Shown: piece after piece, positions 15,796 to 23,944 of the stretch | Layout of the letters: every line of letters starts with the position of its first letter | Position numbering within the stretch: position 1 is the first letter of the stretch | Virus record (IMG/VR): IMGVR_UViG_3300032770_000019 | Span: 1-64,000 of that record | Direction: 5' to 3' (one strand) | DNA: 64,000 nt | Source: a virus | Made by a program: the position numbers and the translations under genes | Notes under the pieces: model-generated | Told to the model about the DNA's origin: nothing | Database searches by the model: none | Seen by the model: the letters and a program-made list of their open reading frames with translations, nothing else

Positions 15796-17116
15796 GCAAA
15801 TCAAAGCAGCGAACCTCTTTCTCGAGCACGAAACGTTTGCTTGCTATGATCCGCAAGGAGCTGGGAAAACGGCAGTAGCAATTAACGCTGCTGTTGAACA
15901 CGGTCAGTTTCCCGTTCTAATTGTACTTCCAGCTCACTTGATACCGCAATGGCGAATGCAGCTTGAACTCTGGGGCGTACCAGCGGAGGAGATCGCCACT
16001 GCCCCGAGAGGTTGCGGTCCTGCGATTAGGCACGCCGCACTACAAAGTGACTGTGCTTTCACGCTTGTATCGTACAACACCCTTGCAAGCTACGACTATA
16101 TGCCGGAGTGCTTGGACCCTCGCTGGAAAGCATACGTATTTGACGAGAGCCATCGAATGGGGCGCAACGGTAAAGGGCAAGCGTGGCATCATGCTAAGCT
16201 GCTGCGTACTAAGTCACGGACAAAGCACACGCACACTCCGATTTGGCTGCTTTCGGGCACACCCCTAGTAAAGAACGCAGTCGACGTTTGGCCACTACTA
16301 TTCCTCGTTAACAAGTACAAGTACGGTAACCGCGAAAGGTTTGCTCGTGATACCTGCCATACCTACCAAGGCGACTACAGCCTGCAAATCGGTGCTGTCA
16401 AAGATACCCATGCCTTTCATCAGCTGCTTGGCCAGCATAGCATTCGTAGATCATGGCGTGAAATTCCGAGCCTCGCTGGACTGTCGAGAAGGGACGTTAA
16501 CCTTCCACTGGAGCTTGCTCCGAAGGATCTCAACCGACACCGTGAAATCAAAAGGAACTACCGAGATCCGGAGACCGGAGAGCCACTGAATAGCTCGGCT
16601 CAGATGATTCACGCGCTGAGGCGTTTGACCATATCAGCCAAGGTGGAGGCGGTGACAGAATTCGTACAGGACCACCCAGGAAGGTTGTTGCTCCTCGCCT
16701 GGTACAGGTCAAGCGCCCATTCCCTGGCCACCGCGGTTTCGCGTGTCAACAAAGTACCGATTGCCTACGTTGACGGGGGCACACCGGAAAGACAACGCGA
16801 ACATGCGTTTAGCACGTACAGTAGCGATTCGAATTGCATATTCGTTGGTACAATCGGCTCGATGGCGGAAGGGTGGGACGGCTTCCAGCGGATCGGGCAT
16901 CAGGTACTATTTGCGGAGCAGCATTACCTTTCAGCAACGAACGAACAGGCCGTTGCGCGCGTCCTTCGTCGCGGTCAATCGCAGCCAGTTCTGGTATACT
17001 GGATGTATGCACTTAAAAGCTTTGATATGCGCGTACGTCGCGTTGCTAAGAAACGCCAAGCTGATATCGACGAAGCGCTAGGAGAGTTCTTGAAGGAGGA
17101 AGAATGGCGCCAGTAA
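15779..17116 (+). CDS. Snf2/DEAD-type helicase
   Basis: A 445-residue SF2 helicase. The start was taken at MHLSPEQIKAANLFL because it precedes the first helicase motif; the open frame extends far upstream. Motif I is PQGAGKT (about residue 25), motif II DESH (about 122), motif III LLSGTPL, then the C-terminal domain with FVGTIGSMAEGWDG and motif VI QAVARVLRRGQ. It overlaps the upstream gene by 17 bases. Phage proteins of this class assist replication or recombination. Confidence 0.85.
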   Translation: MHLSPEQIKAANLFLEHETFACYDPQGAGKTAVAINAAVEHGQFPVLIVLPAHLIPQWRMQLELWGVPAEEIATAPRGCGPAIRHAALQSDCAFTLVSYNTLASYDYMPECLDPRWKAYVFDESHRMGRNGKGQAWHHAKLLRTKSRTKHTHTPIWLLSGTPLVKNAVDVWPLLFLVNKYKYGNRERFARDTCHTYQGDYSLQIGAVKDTHAFHQLLGQHSIRRSWREIPSLAGLSRRDVNLPLELAPKDLNRHREIKRNYRDPETGEPLNSSAQMIHALRRLTISAKVEAVTEFVQDHPGRLLLLAWYRSSAHSLATAVSRVNKVPIAYVDGGTPERQREHAFSTYSSDSNCIFVGTIGSMAEGWDGFQRIGHQVLFAEQHYLSATNEQAVARVLRRGQSQPVLVYWMYALKSFDMRVRRVAKKRQADIDEALGEFLKEEEWRQ

Positions 17117-17487
17117 AGTACTCGATAGGGCGTCTCACGGACCTGCTTACCGATGCTGCGAAAACGAAATACGCGAAGGACCTGCTATGCGCTCGGGACG
17201 TTTGCGATAAGCTAGCAGAAGCAGTACCGCCACCTAAGGAAGGTCGAAGCGCAACATACAATACGCTAGCCTTGCTAATGTCAGTGAACGTCATCATCAC
17301 ACCAGACAGTCCGCCGGGTCACTTTCGTCTCGTTAGACACGACAACTGCAAGGTGAACGACCCGTGGACGGAAATCGATAGTACCGACGGAGGCGGAATT
17401 GTCTACGTAGCTCCTCCAGCTTCGCCACCGCCACTTACCGTTTCGCATTCTGAATGTTCGATTCTAGAAGAAGGAGTACTCGAATGA
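17104..17487 (+). CDS. Hypothetical protein
   Basis: A 127-residue protein with GGAGGAAG before the ATG. The first half is helical (SIGRLTDLLTDAAKTKYAK) and the second beta-rich and Pro-rich (IVYVAPPASPPP). It overlaps the helicase end by 13 bases and is coupled to the next gene by ATGA. No family is recognised. Confidence 0.65.
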   Translation: MAPVKYSIGRLTDLLTDAAKTKYAKDLLCARDVCDKLAEAVPPPKEGRSATYNTLALLMSVNVIITPDSPPGHFRLVRHDNCKVNDPWTEIDSTDGGGIVYVAPPASPPPLTVSHSECSILEEGVLE

Positions 17488-17891
17488 GCACCGAGGAAAT
17501 CGAAGCGCATAACCACCTACCGGTAGCTCCGTGCAAGCCGGACTGCCCGGGATACGCAAGCGTTCAAGTAGAGAAAGCAACTTCAGCACTCGTTACCGTT
17601 GAGTACGAGTTTGCCGCCGTCCAGCGGGAGGCGGATGAACGGTTGCCTATCGGCTGGTGCAACGCATGCGTCGCCAACGCTAAGAACGCTCAGGACCAAG
17701 GACTACCGGCGGATGCGATTCACGCAGGCGTTACAACAATCGCTCAGATTCAGAAGCTTAAGCTTCCCGATCAGCCGATGCCCGTAACGGTCGTTATCCC
17801 ACTTCCTTCGTGCCTATACCACATTGGTATCGATAAGTCCGGCTCGCGAAGGATTCAGGTAGCTGACGGTCCACTACCTCCTCGCGTTTGA
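17484..17891 (+). CDS. Hypothetical protein with paired cysteines
   Basis: A 135-residue protein from the ATGA overlap. CKPDC near the start and CNAC in the middle may form a zinc site; the rest contains a helical DAIHAGVTTIAQIQ stretch and a beta-rich end (MPVTVVIPLP). No family is recognised. The following promoter overlaps its stop. Confidence 0.65.
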   Translation: MSTEEIEAHNHLPVAPCKPDCPGYASVQVEKATSALVTVEYEFAAVQREADERLPIGWCNACVANAKNAQDQGLPADAIHAGVTTIAQIQKLKLPDQPMPVTVVIPLPSCLYHIGIDKSGSRRIQVADGPLPPRV

Positions 17892-17917
17892 CAGGCCTGT
17901 AGGTAATCGGGTATACT
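17888..17917 (+). promoter_or_regulatory. Promoter with palindromic spacer
   Basis: TTGACA, an 18-base spacer and TATACT. The -35 is embedded in the palindrome ACAGGCCTGT, and the spacer continues TAGGTAATCGG, closely like the promoters at 21906 and 29004. The GTG at 17924 begins six bases after the -10, so translation is probably leaderless. Confidence 0.8.
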
Positions 17918-17923
17918 TTAAGG

Positions 17924-18130
17924 GTGCGATGGTTTAAGCGAAAGAAAAAGACAACGGGCGGTCTTGGCAATACGCTGCGCACCCTCGAAACACCGTCCGA
18001 GTACGACCAGCGAGCAGCTTTCTACGGTCGTTGCAAGAAGTGTAACGAGCCGCTCGATATATGCTTGACCGCTGACCCTCGTAGGGACACCTATTATCTC
18101 TACTGTCCTAGTTGCGGGAAACGCCAATGA
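17924..18130 (+). CDS. Zinc-ribbon protein, leaderless start
   Basis: A 68-residue protein with a basic start (MRWFKRKKKTT) and a CKKC...CPSC ribbon. No ribosome site precedes the GTG; it sits at the predicted transcription start. The stop overlaps the next gene as ATGA. Its partner is a helix-turn-helix regulator, so it may be a regulator too. Confidence 0.65.
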   Translation: MRWFKRKKKTTGGLGNTLRTLETPSEYDQRAAFYGRCKKCNEPLDICLTADPRRDTYYLYCPSCGKRQ

Positions 18131-18426
18131 ACCCGGTAGATACGTTTCGCAGGAACATGCGCTATTATCGATTGAAGCGCGGCTGGACGTTCCAGGAGCT
18201 ATCTCACTACTCAGGAGTGTCGGACTCCGTCCTAGCAAAGTTCGAGCGCTCACGATCTCGTGGACTGTCGCTTAGATCCGCTATAGAAATAGCTAGGTCA
18301 CTTGAGGTGACAATGGACGATATGCTACGGGTTCAGGTAATACAAGAAAGCGAGATAGAAGATATGGAATACGAAATACGCTCACGATCCTCCCGCGCAG
18401 GAGCACTAAATCGGAGATCCGAATGA
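18127..18426 (+). CDS. XRE-family helix-turn-helix regulator
   Basis: A 99-residue protein. Residues about 8-60 match the XRE fold: RYYRLKRGWTFQELSHYSG then SDSVLAKFERSR and AIEIARSLEVTMDDML. It probably binds phage operators, perhaps the palindromes at the -35 of its own promoter or at 29060. In Streptomyces XRE regulators often act with DUF397 proteins, and this phage encodes one at 21532. Confidence 0.8.
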   Translation: MNPVDTFRRNMRYYRLKRGWTFQELSHYSGVSDSVLAKFERSRSRGLSLRSAIEIARSLEVTMDDMLRVQVIQESEIEDMEYEIRSRSSRAGALNRRSE

Positions 18427-19646
18427 AGGAACTAGTATTTCCGCCTAACTGGAAGCAGCGACCGGTTCCTAAGGAACGCAAAGGTAAGTTCCTAGTAAGC
18501 GTAAACGAGCTTAACTCTTTCCAGCGGTGCCGCCGTGCGTGGGATATCACGTCACCGTCACGCCAGTCATTGCACCGTATCGGTATGCCCGTCCCTGCGT
18601 TGCACATTGGTAGTGCCGTTCACTATTCAATGGCTTCGCTGGCTCTCGGTGGCGATCCGGTAGCTGCCGCGTTGATCTTCTACGAGGATAGCAAGGAGCA
18701 GCTGGAAAAGAAGTATATCGAAACGGTCGGCGCACCCCTTAGTAGTCAAGAACTAGCGATATTGGCGGAACAACGTGACCAAGTCGTTGATATGGTTCGA
18801 GCTTATACTGCTCGCTACGGAAAGCGTAACCCTACTAAACCTTATAAGATTGTTGCGCCAGAAGTCACGTTCGAGATACCGCTCGTTCCAGATTACGGCA
18901 TATACCTCGTTGGGACTATTGACCGCGTGCATGTCGATGCTTACGGTAATCCTATACCTGGCGAGGTAAAGACCTACAAAGCCAAGCCGAATAAGACCGG
19001 CTGGCGCTATAACCATCAAGTGTACGGTTACGCAGCTGCGCTACAGGTGCTAACGCGTAAGAGGGTACCGTTGGCGCTATACGATGGAATACGCAAGAAA
19101 GCACCCGAGCCTCCTAGGATATTGAAAGATGGAACGGTATCTACAGCTTGGATTGATACTACATACGATCTTTACCGAGCTACGCTCCTCGAAGTGTATA
19201 ACGGTGATAAAAGTGTACTTGTTCACCCGGCGTACGCTCCGCTATTGCAGCGTCTGTGGAACCGTGATCACTCCGCAGACAGTGCGTTCCATACGAGGTT
19301 CCGGGTGCCGATATCACAACACGCGATCGAACTATGGTGGGACCAAGCTCAGGTACTAGCAATGGAGATGGCGCATTCTCCGATAATCTACCCGAACTTC
19401 GACTGGCAGGGTTGTCCGTTGTGTCGGGTACGCGATCTATGCCACGCCATTCAAGGAGGAGAACTTCAAGCTCAAGACGTAATTCGTAGCGAATTTACTA
19501 GGGGGCTAACACATACACGACAGGCAAAGCACGTAGCAACGCCGCAGAATGTCAAAAGCATCGATGACCTCATCGCGTTCGCTGGCGAAATGTCACCGGA
19601 CAGACCGTTCGAGATATCCACGGAGGCAGAAAGTGACCCGAGTTGA
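18423..19646 (+). CDS. PD-(D/E)XK nuclease of the Cas4/RecB type
   Basis: A 407-residue protein. An early FQRCRRAWDI cysteine, the nuclease core GTIDRVHVD followed by GEVKTYKA, and a late CPLCRVRDLC give the iron-sulphur cysteine arrangement and the catalytic D...ExK of Cas4-like exonucleases. Such phage enzymes process DNA ends in recombination-dependent replication. It is coupled to the upstream regulator by ATGA. Confidence 0.85.
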   Translation: MKELVFPPNWKQRPVPKERKGKFLVSVNELNSFQRCRRAWDITSPSRQSLHRIGMPVPALHIGSAVHYSMASLALGGDPVAAALIFYEDSKEQLEKKYIETVGAPLSSQELAILAEQRDQVVDMVRAYTARYGKRNPTKPYKIVAPEVTFEIPLVPDYGIYLVGTIDRVHVDAYGNPIPGEVKTYKAKPNKTGWRYNHQVYGYAAALQVLTRKRVPLALYDGIRKKAPEPPRILKDGTVSTAWIDTTYDLYRATLLEVYNGDKSVLVHPAYAPLLQRLWNRDHSADSAFHTRFRVPISQHAIELWWDQAQVLAMEMAHSPIIYPNFDWQGCPLCRVRDLCHAIQGGELQAQDVIRSEFTRGLTHTRQAKHVATPQNVKSIDDLIAFAGEMSPDRPFEISTEAESDPS

Positions 19647-19855
19647 ACGCAGCTGCAGCGACACACGCTAGGACTTCGCATGTAACGATTAAGGAGCTCA
19701 GAAGGCGAATTCGCAGCGAGCAGACACTTCGCTATCGCTCACTACGTGAGCTTAAAGATAGCGGACTTTCCTATCGCGCCATTTCAAAGCTCACGGGTAT
19801 TCCGAGGAGCACCGTCGCGTACGTACTAAACAACCCGGAGGAGTGGTACCAATGA
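19643..19855 (+). CDS. Small helix-turn-helix protein
   Basis: A 70-residue protein from a TTG overlapping the upstream stop. The segment GLSYRAISKLTGIPRSTVAY is a clear helix-turn-helix as in resolvase-like and transposase-like DNA-binding domains. The N-terminal 20 residues may not be translated, as the start is weak. Confidence 0.65.
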   Translation: MNAAAATHARTSHVTIKELRRRIRSEQTLRYRSLRELKDSGLSYRAISKLTGIPRSTVAYVLNNPEEWYQ

Positions 19856-20430
19856 GTAAGCCTGAGATTTACGTGTCAATCGACATCGAGACCGATGGTC
19901 CGGTAGCCGGAATCAATTCAATGCTGTCGCTAGGTGCAGCAGCATTCGTGGACGATCCGGTTACGCCACTCGATGAGTTCTACGACAAGCTCGCTCCACT
20001 TTTCGGAATGGTATCGAATCCGGAAACGATGAAGTGGTGGGAAACGCAGACCGAGGCATACGCCGAAGCAACACGAAATCCGAGCGCACCGCACGAAGTA
20101 GTAGCTGCCTTCAATATCTGGTGCGAAAAGCTTTCTAGCGACGGAAAGCTAATCGCGGTCGCCTGGCCAGCGGCATTCGACTTTCCCTTCGTCAACTACT
20201 ACATGCACGCGTTCCTAGGAAAGAATCCACTAGGCTTCGCTTGTCTCGACATCCGCAGCTATGCGAATGGCTTGATGAAGGAAGCTAACTACTACGGTCT
20301 CAAGGAGGAAGAGGTTCGTCACGTAGTCGGTGAGATCGACAAAACGGACCTACGTCCGCACTTCGCTATCGACGATGCGATCGAACAAGGCCGTCTCTTC
20401 ATGGCACTACGAAAGCTGACATCGCAATGA
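19852..20430 (+). CDS. 3'-5' exonuclease, Rv2179c-like
   Basis: A 192-residue DnaQ-fold exonuclease. SIDIETDGP carries the first Asp and Glu, WWETQTEAY is a hallmark of the Rv2179c-like exoribonuclease family, AAFDFPFVNYY has the second Asp and HFAIDDAIEQG the final His and Asp. It may degrade RNA or proofread DNA. The family is largely actinobacterial and phage. Start at ATGA overlap. Confidence 0.82.
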   Translation: MSKPEIYVSIDIETDGPVAGINSMLSLGAAAFVDDPVTPLDEFYDKLAPLFGMVSNPETMKWWETQTEAYAEATRNPSAPHEVVAAFNIWCEKLSSDGKLIAVAWPAAFDFPFVNYYMHAFLGKNPLGFACLDIRSYANGLMKEANYYGLKEEEVRHVVGEIDKTDLRPHFAIDDAIEQGRLFMALRKLTSQ

Positions 20431-20612
20431 GCAAGATTACGAAAGCCGAAGCAGCAGCTATCGGTCGCCGAACGATTACTGAGGAGCGTAAGAAGAGAGA
20501 AGCTAAAGCGAGGGACATGTTTCAGCGAGGAAGGAAAATACCCTATATCGCCTACTATCTCGAGGTAAGCGAAAAGACCGTTTACCGCTATCTGAAAGGA
20601 ATGCTGAAGTGA
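20427..20612 (+). CDS. Small helix-turn-helix protein
   Basis: A 61-residue, strongly basic protein. RGRKIPYIAYYLEVSEKTVY matches a helix-turn-helix of the DNA-invertase/transposase type. It starts at an ATGA overlap and ends with another overlap. It is the third small DNA-binding protein in this operon. Confidence 0.7.
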   Translation: MSKITKAEAAAIGRRTITEERKKREAKARDMFQRGRKIPYIAYYLEVSEKTVYRYLKGMLK

Positions 20613-20893
20613 GGCCGCTCTTTGTCGATGGTCCGTGGAAAGGTCGCGACGAGGAAGTATCGACCGACAATATCCAGCGGGGGCTTGCAGTCGAAGATAG
20701 CGGTCCCGACAAGGCTTTCGGTAGTCGTCCTAACCAGCCGGTGATCTACCACTTTCATCAGTTCGTGCTGCTTGGCCACGTGCTAATTATCGGCTCAGTG
20801 CAAACGAACCTGCAGGCGATAGCGTTCTCGGATATGAAGGACCTATTCGACGTCGTTACTAGCGACAGGGCAAAGGCAGCTCAGCAGCAATGA
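20609..20893 (+). CDS. Hypothetical protein
   Basis: A 94-residue protein from a GTGA overlap. MRPLFVDGPWKG opens the sequence, and a FHQFVLLGHVLIIGSV stretch is hydrophobic but probably a buried strand. No family is recognised. Confidence 0.6.
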   Translation: MRPLFVDGPWKGRDEEVSTDNIQRGLAVEDSGPDKAFGSRPNQPVIYHFHQFVLLGHVLIIGSVQTNLQAIAFSDMKDLFDVVTSDRAKAAQQQ

Positions 20894-21114
20894 ACGTATA
20901 CGTAGTAACGGAGCTTTCGCTCTTCGGTGCGATCAACGTCATCGGTATCTACATAGACGAAGTCGAGGCGCTTAGAGAAGCCAATAAGTCAACGATGCGT
21001 AAGGTAGGTACGTTTCCGTTGCTTGGCGACTTGACAAAATTGTCAGTTGCGCCTATCCTGAAGACTGGAGGTGACGAAGGTGATCAGAGTAGGAGAGAGC
21101 TGGCGGACCCGTAA
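20890..21114 (+). CDS. Hypothetical protein overlapping a promoter
   Basis: A 74-residue protein from an ATGA overlap. The first 45 residues look folded (YVVTELSLFGAINVIGIY), while the last 25 are encoded by promoter and ribosome-site DNA of the next operon. The C-terminus is therefore constrained by regulation. Confidence 0.55.
   Translation: MNVYVVTELSLFGAINVIGIYIDEVEALREANKSTMRKVGTFPLLGDLTKLSVAPILKTGGDEGDQSRRELADP
21031..21059 (+). promoter_or_regulatory. Early promoter inside a coding region
   Basis: TTGACA, a 17-base spacer and TATCCT, followed by GGAGGTGAC and a GTG at 21080. The spacer has a small inverted repeat (TTGACAAAATTGTCA), a possible operator over the -35. Confidence 0.75.
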
Positions 21115-21307
21115 CGGACATCGTCGCTGGGTGTCGATGCCGCTAGGACTTCTCGTGCTGTTCTTCGCGATTACGTGGCCATACTGGGCGGTACTTTACT
21201 CGATCAAGCTGATCGTGCTACTGTTCTATATTTGCTACTGCATTGTGCGGTGGCTCGTCATAACGATAGGTGAGATTCATGGGGCTTATACACACGCACG
21301 CGAGTAA
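21080..21307 (+). CDS. Small membrane protein
   Basis: A 75-residue protein. After a basic start (MIRVGESWRTRNGHRRW) come two hydrophobic segments (PLGLLVLFFAITW and KLIVLLFYICYCIV). The GTG was chosen for its spacing to GGAGGTGA. It may change the host membrane early in infection; no family is recognised. Confidence 0.65.
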   Translation: MIRVGESWRTRNGHRRWVSMPLGLLVLFFAITWPYWAVLYSIKLIVLLFYICYCIVRWLVITIGEIHGAYTHARE

Positions 21308-21560
21308 GCAGCGTGACAAGGCACAAGCTAAGGAAGCTAAGGCTACTGCTAAGCTGGCGAAGGCCGAGCGCAAGCAGCTGAGCAACCAGCGGGGACCGGC
21401 TAACCAGTGGGACGACATTCTCGCTGGCTTCGAATCGGGCGAGATAACCTGGGAGGACCTTGGTCGCATGCAGAAGATGCAAATGCCGATCGGTTACCAG
21501 ATAAAGTGCAAGGCAGCGGAAAGGAAGGCTAATGCTCGGAAGTCGGTGGACAAAGTCTAG
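21279..21560 (+). CDS. Lys/Ala-rich protein with SHOCT-like end
   Basis: A 93-residue protein. The first 40 residues are a charged helix (KAQAKEAKATAKLAKAERK); then WDDILAGFESGEITWEDLGRM resembles a short SHOCT-like helix pair. The ATG at 21279 has TAGGTGAG upstream. It overlaps both neighbours. Confidence 0.6.
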   Translation: MGLIHTHASKQRDKAQAKEAKATAKLAKAERKQLSNQRGPANQWDDILAGFESGEITWEDLGRMQKMQMPIGYQIKCKAAERKANARKSVDKV

Positions 21561-21864
21561 CGATAGTGCCTACAACGGTAACTGCGTAGAGGCTAAGTTC
21601 GTAAGGTCCAACCATAGTACGGGGAATGGTGCCTGCGTGGAGATTAGCTACAACAAGTCCAGCCATAGCTCCTGCGGTGAATGCGTGGAAGTAGGTTATA
21701 AAAAGTCCAGTCGTAGTACTAATAACGGAGCCTGCGTAGAGACTGGCGGACCGAACTGCTGCGGAGCCGTCCACGTACGCGACTCGAAGAACCCGGAAGG
21801 CGGAATTCTGTCGTTCAGTCCGGAAGCGTGGCAGAAGTTCGTCGATACACTCAAGACCACTTAG
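21532..21864 (+). CDS. DUF397-family protein with amplified repeats
   Basis: A 110-residue protein. The ending AVHVRDSKNPEGGILSF and the W-KSS...NCVE start are the DUF397 signature. DUF397 proteins are small partners of XRE regulators in Streptomyces and relatives. Here the KSS(x)S...CVE unit occurs four times in a row before the normal ending, where family members usually have one. It probably came from a host and expanded. It may interfere with host WhiJ/DUF397 regulation. Confidence 0.8.
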   Translation: MLGSRWTKSSDSAYNGNCVEAKFVRSNHSTGNGACVEISYNKSSHSSCGECVEVGYKKSSRSTNNGACVETGGPNCCGAVHVRDSKNPEGGILSFSPEAWQKFVDTLKTT

Positions 21865-21865
21865 A

Positions 21866-21902
21866 GTAGAAACCCGGTTACGTCTAGTAGCCGGGTTTCT
21901 AC
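21866..21902 (+). terminator. Hairpin terminator after the DUF397 gene
   Basis: A 12-base-pair perfect stem (GTAGAAACCCGG with CCGGGTTTCTAC) and a 13-base loop, two bases after the stop codon. Only a short T-rich stretch follows. It separates the operon from the promoter at 21906. Confidence 0.65.
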
Positions 21903-21905
21903 CTA

Positions 21906-21935
21906 TTGACAGGCCTGTAGCAAATCGGATAGACT
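21906..21935 (+). promoter_or_regulatory. Promoter with palindromic spacer
   Basis: TTGACA, an 18-base spacer and TAGACT. It shares TTGACAGGCCTGTAG and AATCGG with the promoters at 17888 and 29004, including the ACAGGCCTGT palindrome. GGAGGTGACC and a GTG at 21956 follow. Confidence 0.8.
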
Positions 21936-21955
21936 TAAATCAGGAGGTGACCGCA

Positions 21956-22210
21956 GTGGACATCGAAGAGCTCAAGAAGCTGTGGCAGAAGCTCGGCGGC
22001 AGTATGAATCAGGACGTTCCCGAAGCGGTATTCGAGGCAGCCATCGAATTCGGCGATAACGAAGGCTGGGACATAGTCTTCGATGAAAAGATGGACCCGC
22101 TCGATCTCGGCTACCAGGACTGGAATCCGCAGATGCTAGCGGTCGTTCTCGTTCTGCTGCATATCAGTCGCGGTGCGGTTCCGAACTTCGTAATGGAAGC
22201 TCCGTTCTAA
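21956..22210 (+). CDS. Acidic hypothetical protein
   Basis: An 84-residue protein after promoter and GGAGGTGACC. Acidic, with a KKLWQKLGGSM start, a GDNEGWDIVFDEKMDPLD middle and a hydrophobic MLAVVLVLLHIS helix. The GTG at 21956 was chosen for spacing. It is coupled to the next gene by TAATG. Confidence 0.7.
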   Translation: MDIEELKKLWQKLGGSMNQDVPEAVFEAAIEFGDNEGWDIVFDEKMDPLDLGYQDWNPQMLAVVLVLLHISRGAVPNFVMEAPF

Positions 22211-22371
22211 TGGCGCGTATCGTTATTACCGTAACCGATCAGGAAGCCGATGAGATTCGCGAGTGGCTGAAAACTCACGAGAAGCTTACTCTGCGCCCTA
22301 TAGGCGGTAGCAGGCTATGGCACGTACTCGGTGCTGAGATAGAAGAGAAGGTGCGAGAATGGCCAGGCTAG
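22210..22371 (+). CDS. Small hypothetical protein
   Basis: A 53-residue protein (MARIVITVTDQEADEIREW) with a strand-helix-strand pattern. It starts at TAATG and overlaps the next gene by 13 bases. Position and coupling support it; no family is recognised. Confidence 0.6.
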   Translation: MARIVITVTDQEADEIREWLKTHEKLTLRPIGGSRLWHVLGAEIEEKVREWPG

Positions 22372-22784
22372 TACTACTGAGCTTCAAAGACAACGCTGAG
22401 GCTGAACGCCTAGCTCAGAACTTGACGGAGAACGAAGGCGATATCAGTACCGTCATTCCCTGTACGGCTCATATCGAATGGGTTATCGCTCAGCCGACAA
22501 AAGCGTGTCAGTGCGGGCTGTCTGAGCAGCCGGTAAAACGCTCGCGTAGGCGTAAAGGACTTAACCGTACCAGCGCAGATGCGTTCTCGAAAGGTAGGCG
22601 TTTCGGCTGGTGGTGCCATGCTACGTGCCACCGCGTTTCGCGAGGCGTGCTGGAACGCTTTGTCGCCAATCTGACTAACGGCAACTACGACCTGCTACCG
22701 GAAATCCTCGACGATCCCGAACGCGTGCCCAACGACATGCGTCGCTTCCACGACTTCATGCCGAACATTCGGAGCAAGCGATGA
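22359..22784 (+). CDS. Hypothetical protein with CQC motif
   Basis: A 141-residue protein. Its start MARLVLLSFKDNAEAER resembles the previous small protein's strand-helix start. A CQCGLSEQ and WWCHATCH pair may form a zinc site around a basic loop. The end is helical. No family is recognised. Confidence 0.65.
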   Translation: MARLVLLSFKDNAEAERLAQNLTENEGDISTVIPCTAHIEWVIAQPTKACQCGLSEQPVKRSRRRKGLNRTSADAFSKGRRFGWWCHATCHRVSRGVLERFVANLTNGNYDLLPEILDDPERVPNDMRRFHDFMPNIRSKR

Positions 22785-22918
22785 AAGTTATTCGCGTAAC
22801 CGTCATCGTTGACAAACAAGGACATATTAGTATCGAGGCGTACGGTCCGCTAAAGGAAGGCGGACTTACGGTACTCCTAGAGGAAGCCGCCAAGATAGCT
22901 AAGGAAGCAGGAAAGTAG
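22781..22918 (+). CDS. Small hypothetical protein
   Basis: A 45-residue protein (MKVIRVTVIVDKQG) with two strands and a C-terminal helix (EEAAKIAKEAGK), starting at an ATGA overlap. It looks like a fragment of the ferredoxin-like fold but no family is recognised. Confidence 0.55.
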   Translation: MKVIRVTVIVDKQGHISIEAYGPLKEGGLTVLLEEAAKIAKEAGK

Positions 22919-23077
22919 GTGATCACTACTCTTCAAGATCTTATCCTGCAACTAGTAGATCTATCGAATAGCGGTCAGAAGAACGTAACCGTAAACGTAT
23001 CCGGACGCTGGGTCCAAATACGCAGCGTAACCGTAGATCCGAACGGGTTCGGTGCGTTTATTAACACGGAGGAGTAA
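22919..23077 (+). CDS. Small hypothetical protein
   Basis: A 52-residue protein from a GTG adjoining the upstream stop. It has a helix (LQDLILQLVDLS) and strands (KNVTVNVSG). It overlaps the next start by TAATG, and its last codons (GGAGGAG) form that gene's ribosome site. Confidence 0.5.
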   Translation: MITTLQDLILQLVDLSNSGQKNVTVNVSGRWVQIRSVTVDPNGFGAFINTEE

Positions 23078-23325
23078 TGGATACTCACGAGCTAGTCGTA
23101 GCATTCGTGGCAGTGCGTTTCATCGCAGAGGCGGAGGTATATCCCGTCTGGGAAGCGTATAACCAAATGGTCCTAGGAAGTAGCTTTCCCGATGAAAAGC
23201 TGCCTCCCACTCCAAGTCGCACCGAGCTCACGGAAGTAGCAACTAAGCTAATGAAGCAGGCCCTTGTAGCCTTGCCCGAGGACGAAAAGGCGGAAGTAAT
23301 ACGTCTACTTAAAGAGCGACTGTGA
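23077..23325 (+). CDS. Helical hypothetical protein
   Basis: An 82-residue protein with GGAGGAG directly before the ATG. It is helical throughout (HELVVAFVAVRFIAEAEVY, then ATKLMKQALVALPEDEKAE). The stop overlaps the following GTG. No family is recognised. Confidence 0.6.
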   Translation: MDTHELVVAFVAVRFIAEAEVYPVWEAYNQMVLGSSFPDEKLPPTPSRTELTEVATKLMKQALVALPEDEKAEVIRLLKERL

Positions 23326-23693
23326 ATACCGCACTAGGTCCGGTAGCGTGGCTAAACCGACGCGAGCCGTATACGATACTTAAGCGACGGCTATCACAAA
23401 TGCGTCAGCTCGAGTTGCTACAGGAAATACTCGAGCTGAATCCGGGCTGCTTTAGCGCAGCTAGACTTTCACGTGACGGTCTGATAGCGGAGATTCTTAA
23501 CTATTACGACCTGCTAACTATCGAGTGCGTCGATTGTCCCGTATGCTGGGCTAGCGGGAGAACGCCTTGCTTTCCGAGCATTACGTACATTAAAGGCGTT
23601 AAGAACAGCGTTTACCCTACGCAAACGGAGCTCTATCGTCCGTACCATACCCAGCGGAGGACGCGTGCAATTAGAAAGGTCGGACTGCGTTAG
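23322..23693 (+). CDS. Hypothetical protein with Cys cluster
   Basis: A 123-residue protein from a GTGA overlap. A helical first half with QLELLQEILELNPGC, then CVDCPVCWASGRTPC, a four-Cys motif that probably binds zinc, and a basic tail. No family is recognised. Confidence 0.6.
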   Translation: MNTALGPVAWLNRREPYTILKRRLSQMRQLELLQEILELNPGCFSAARLSRDGLIAEILNYYDLLTIECVDCPVCWASGRTPCFPSITYIKGVKNSVYPTQTELYRPYHTQRRTRAIRKVGLR

Positions 23694-23944
23694 TGGCTAA
23701 GATAAGCGAACCACGAATAGTCCTAATTGCGCACTGTAAGGACCCGGACTGCGACTGGAGCGAAGCACTAGAGGACACTCCAGTCGGTCACGGCCTAGAG
23801 CACTGTAACGCGTTTGCACACCCAGTAACGGAAATGCTAATCAGTGCGTATGATATGCTACCGGATGACTCGGACAAGCTGCATAAGGAGGCACGTAATG
23901 GATCGGCTAGAGCAGGCGGAAAAAGCACTCAAGGACCTGCGTAG
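23693..23944 (+). CDS. Small zinc-finger-like protein
   Basis: An 83-residue protein from a GTG. HCKDPDCDW and HGLEHCNAFAHP give a C2H2-like arrangement; the rest is acidic. Its last 47 bases overlap the next gene, whose ribosome site lies inside it. Confidence 0.6.
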   Translation: MAKISEPRIVLIAHCKDPDCDWSEALEDTPVGHGLEHCNAFAHPVTEMLISAYDMLPDDSDKLHKEARNGSARAGGKSTQGPA

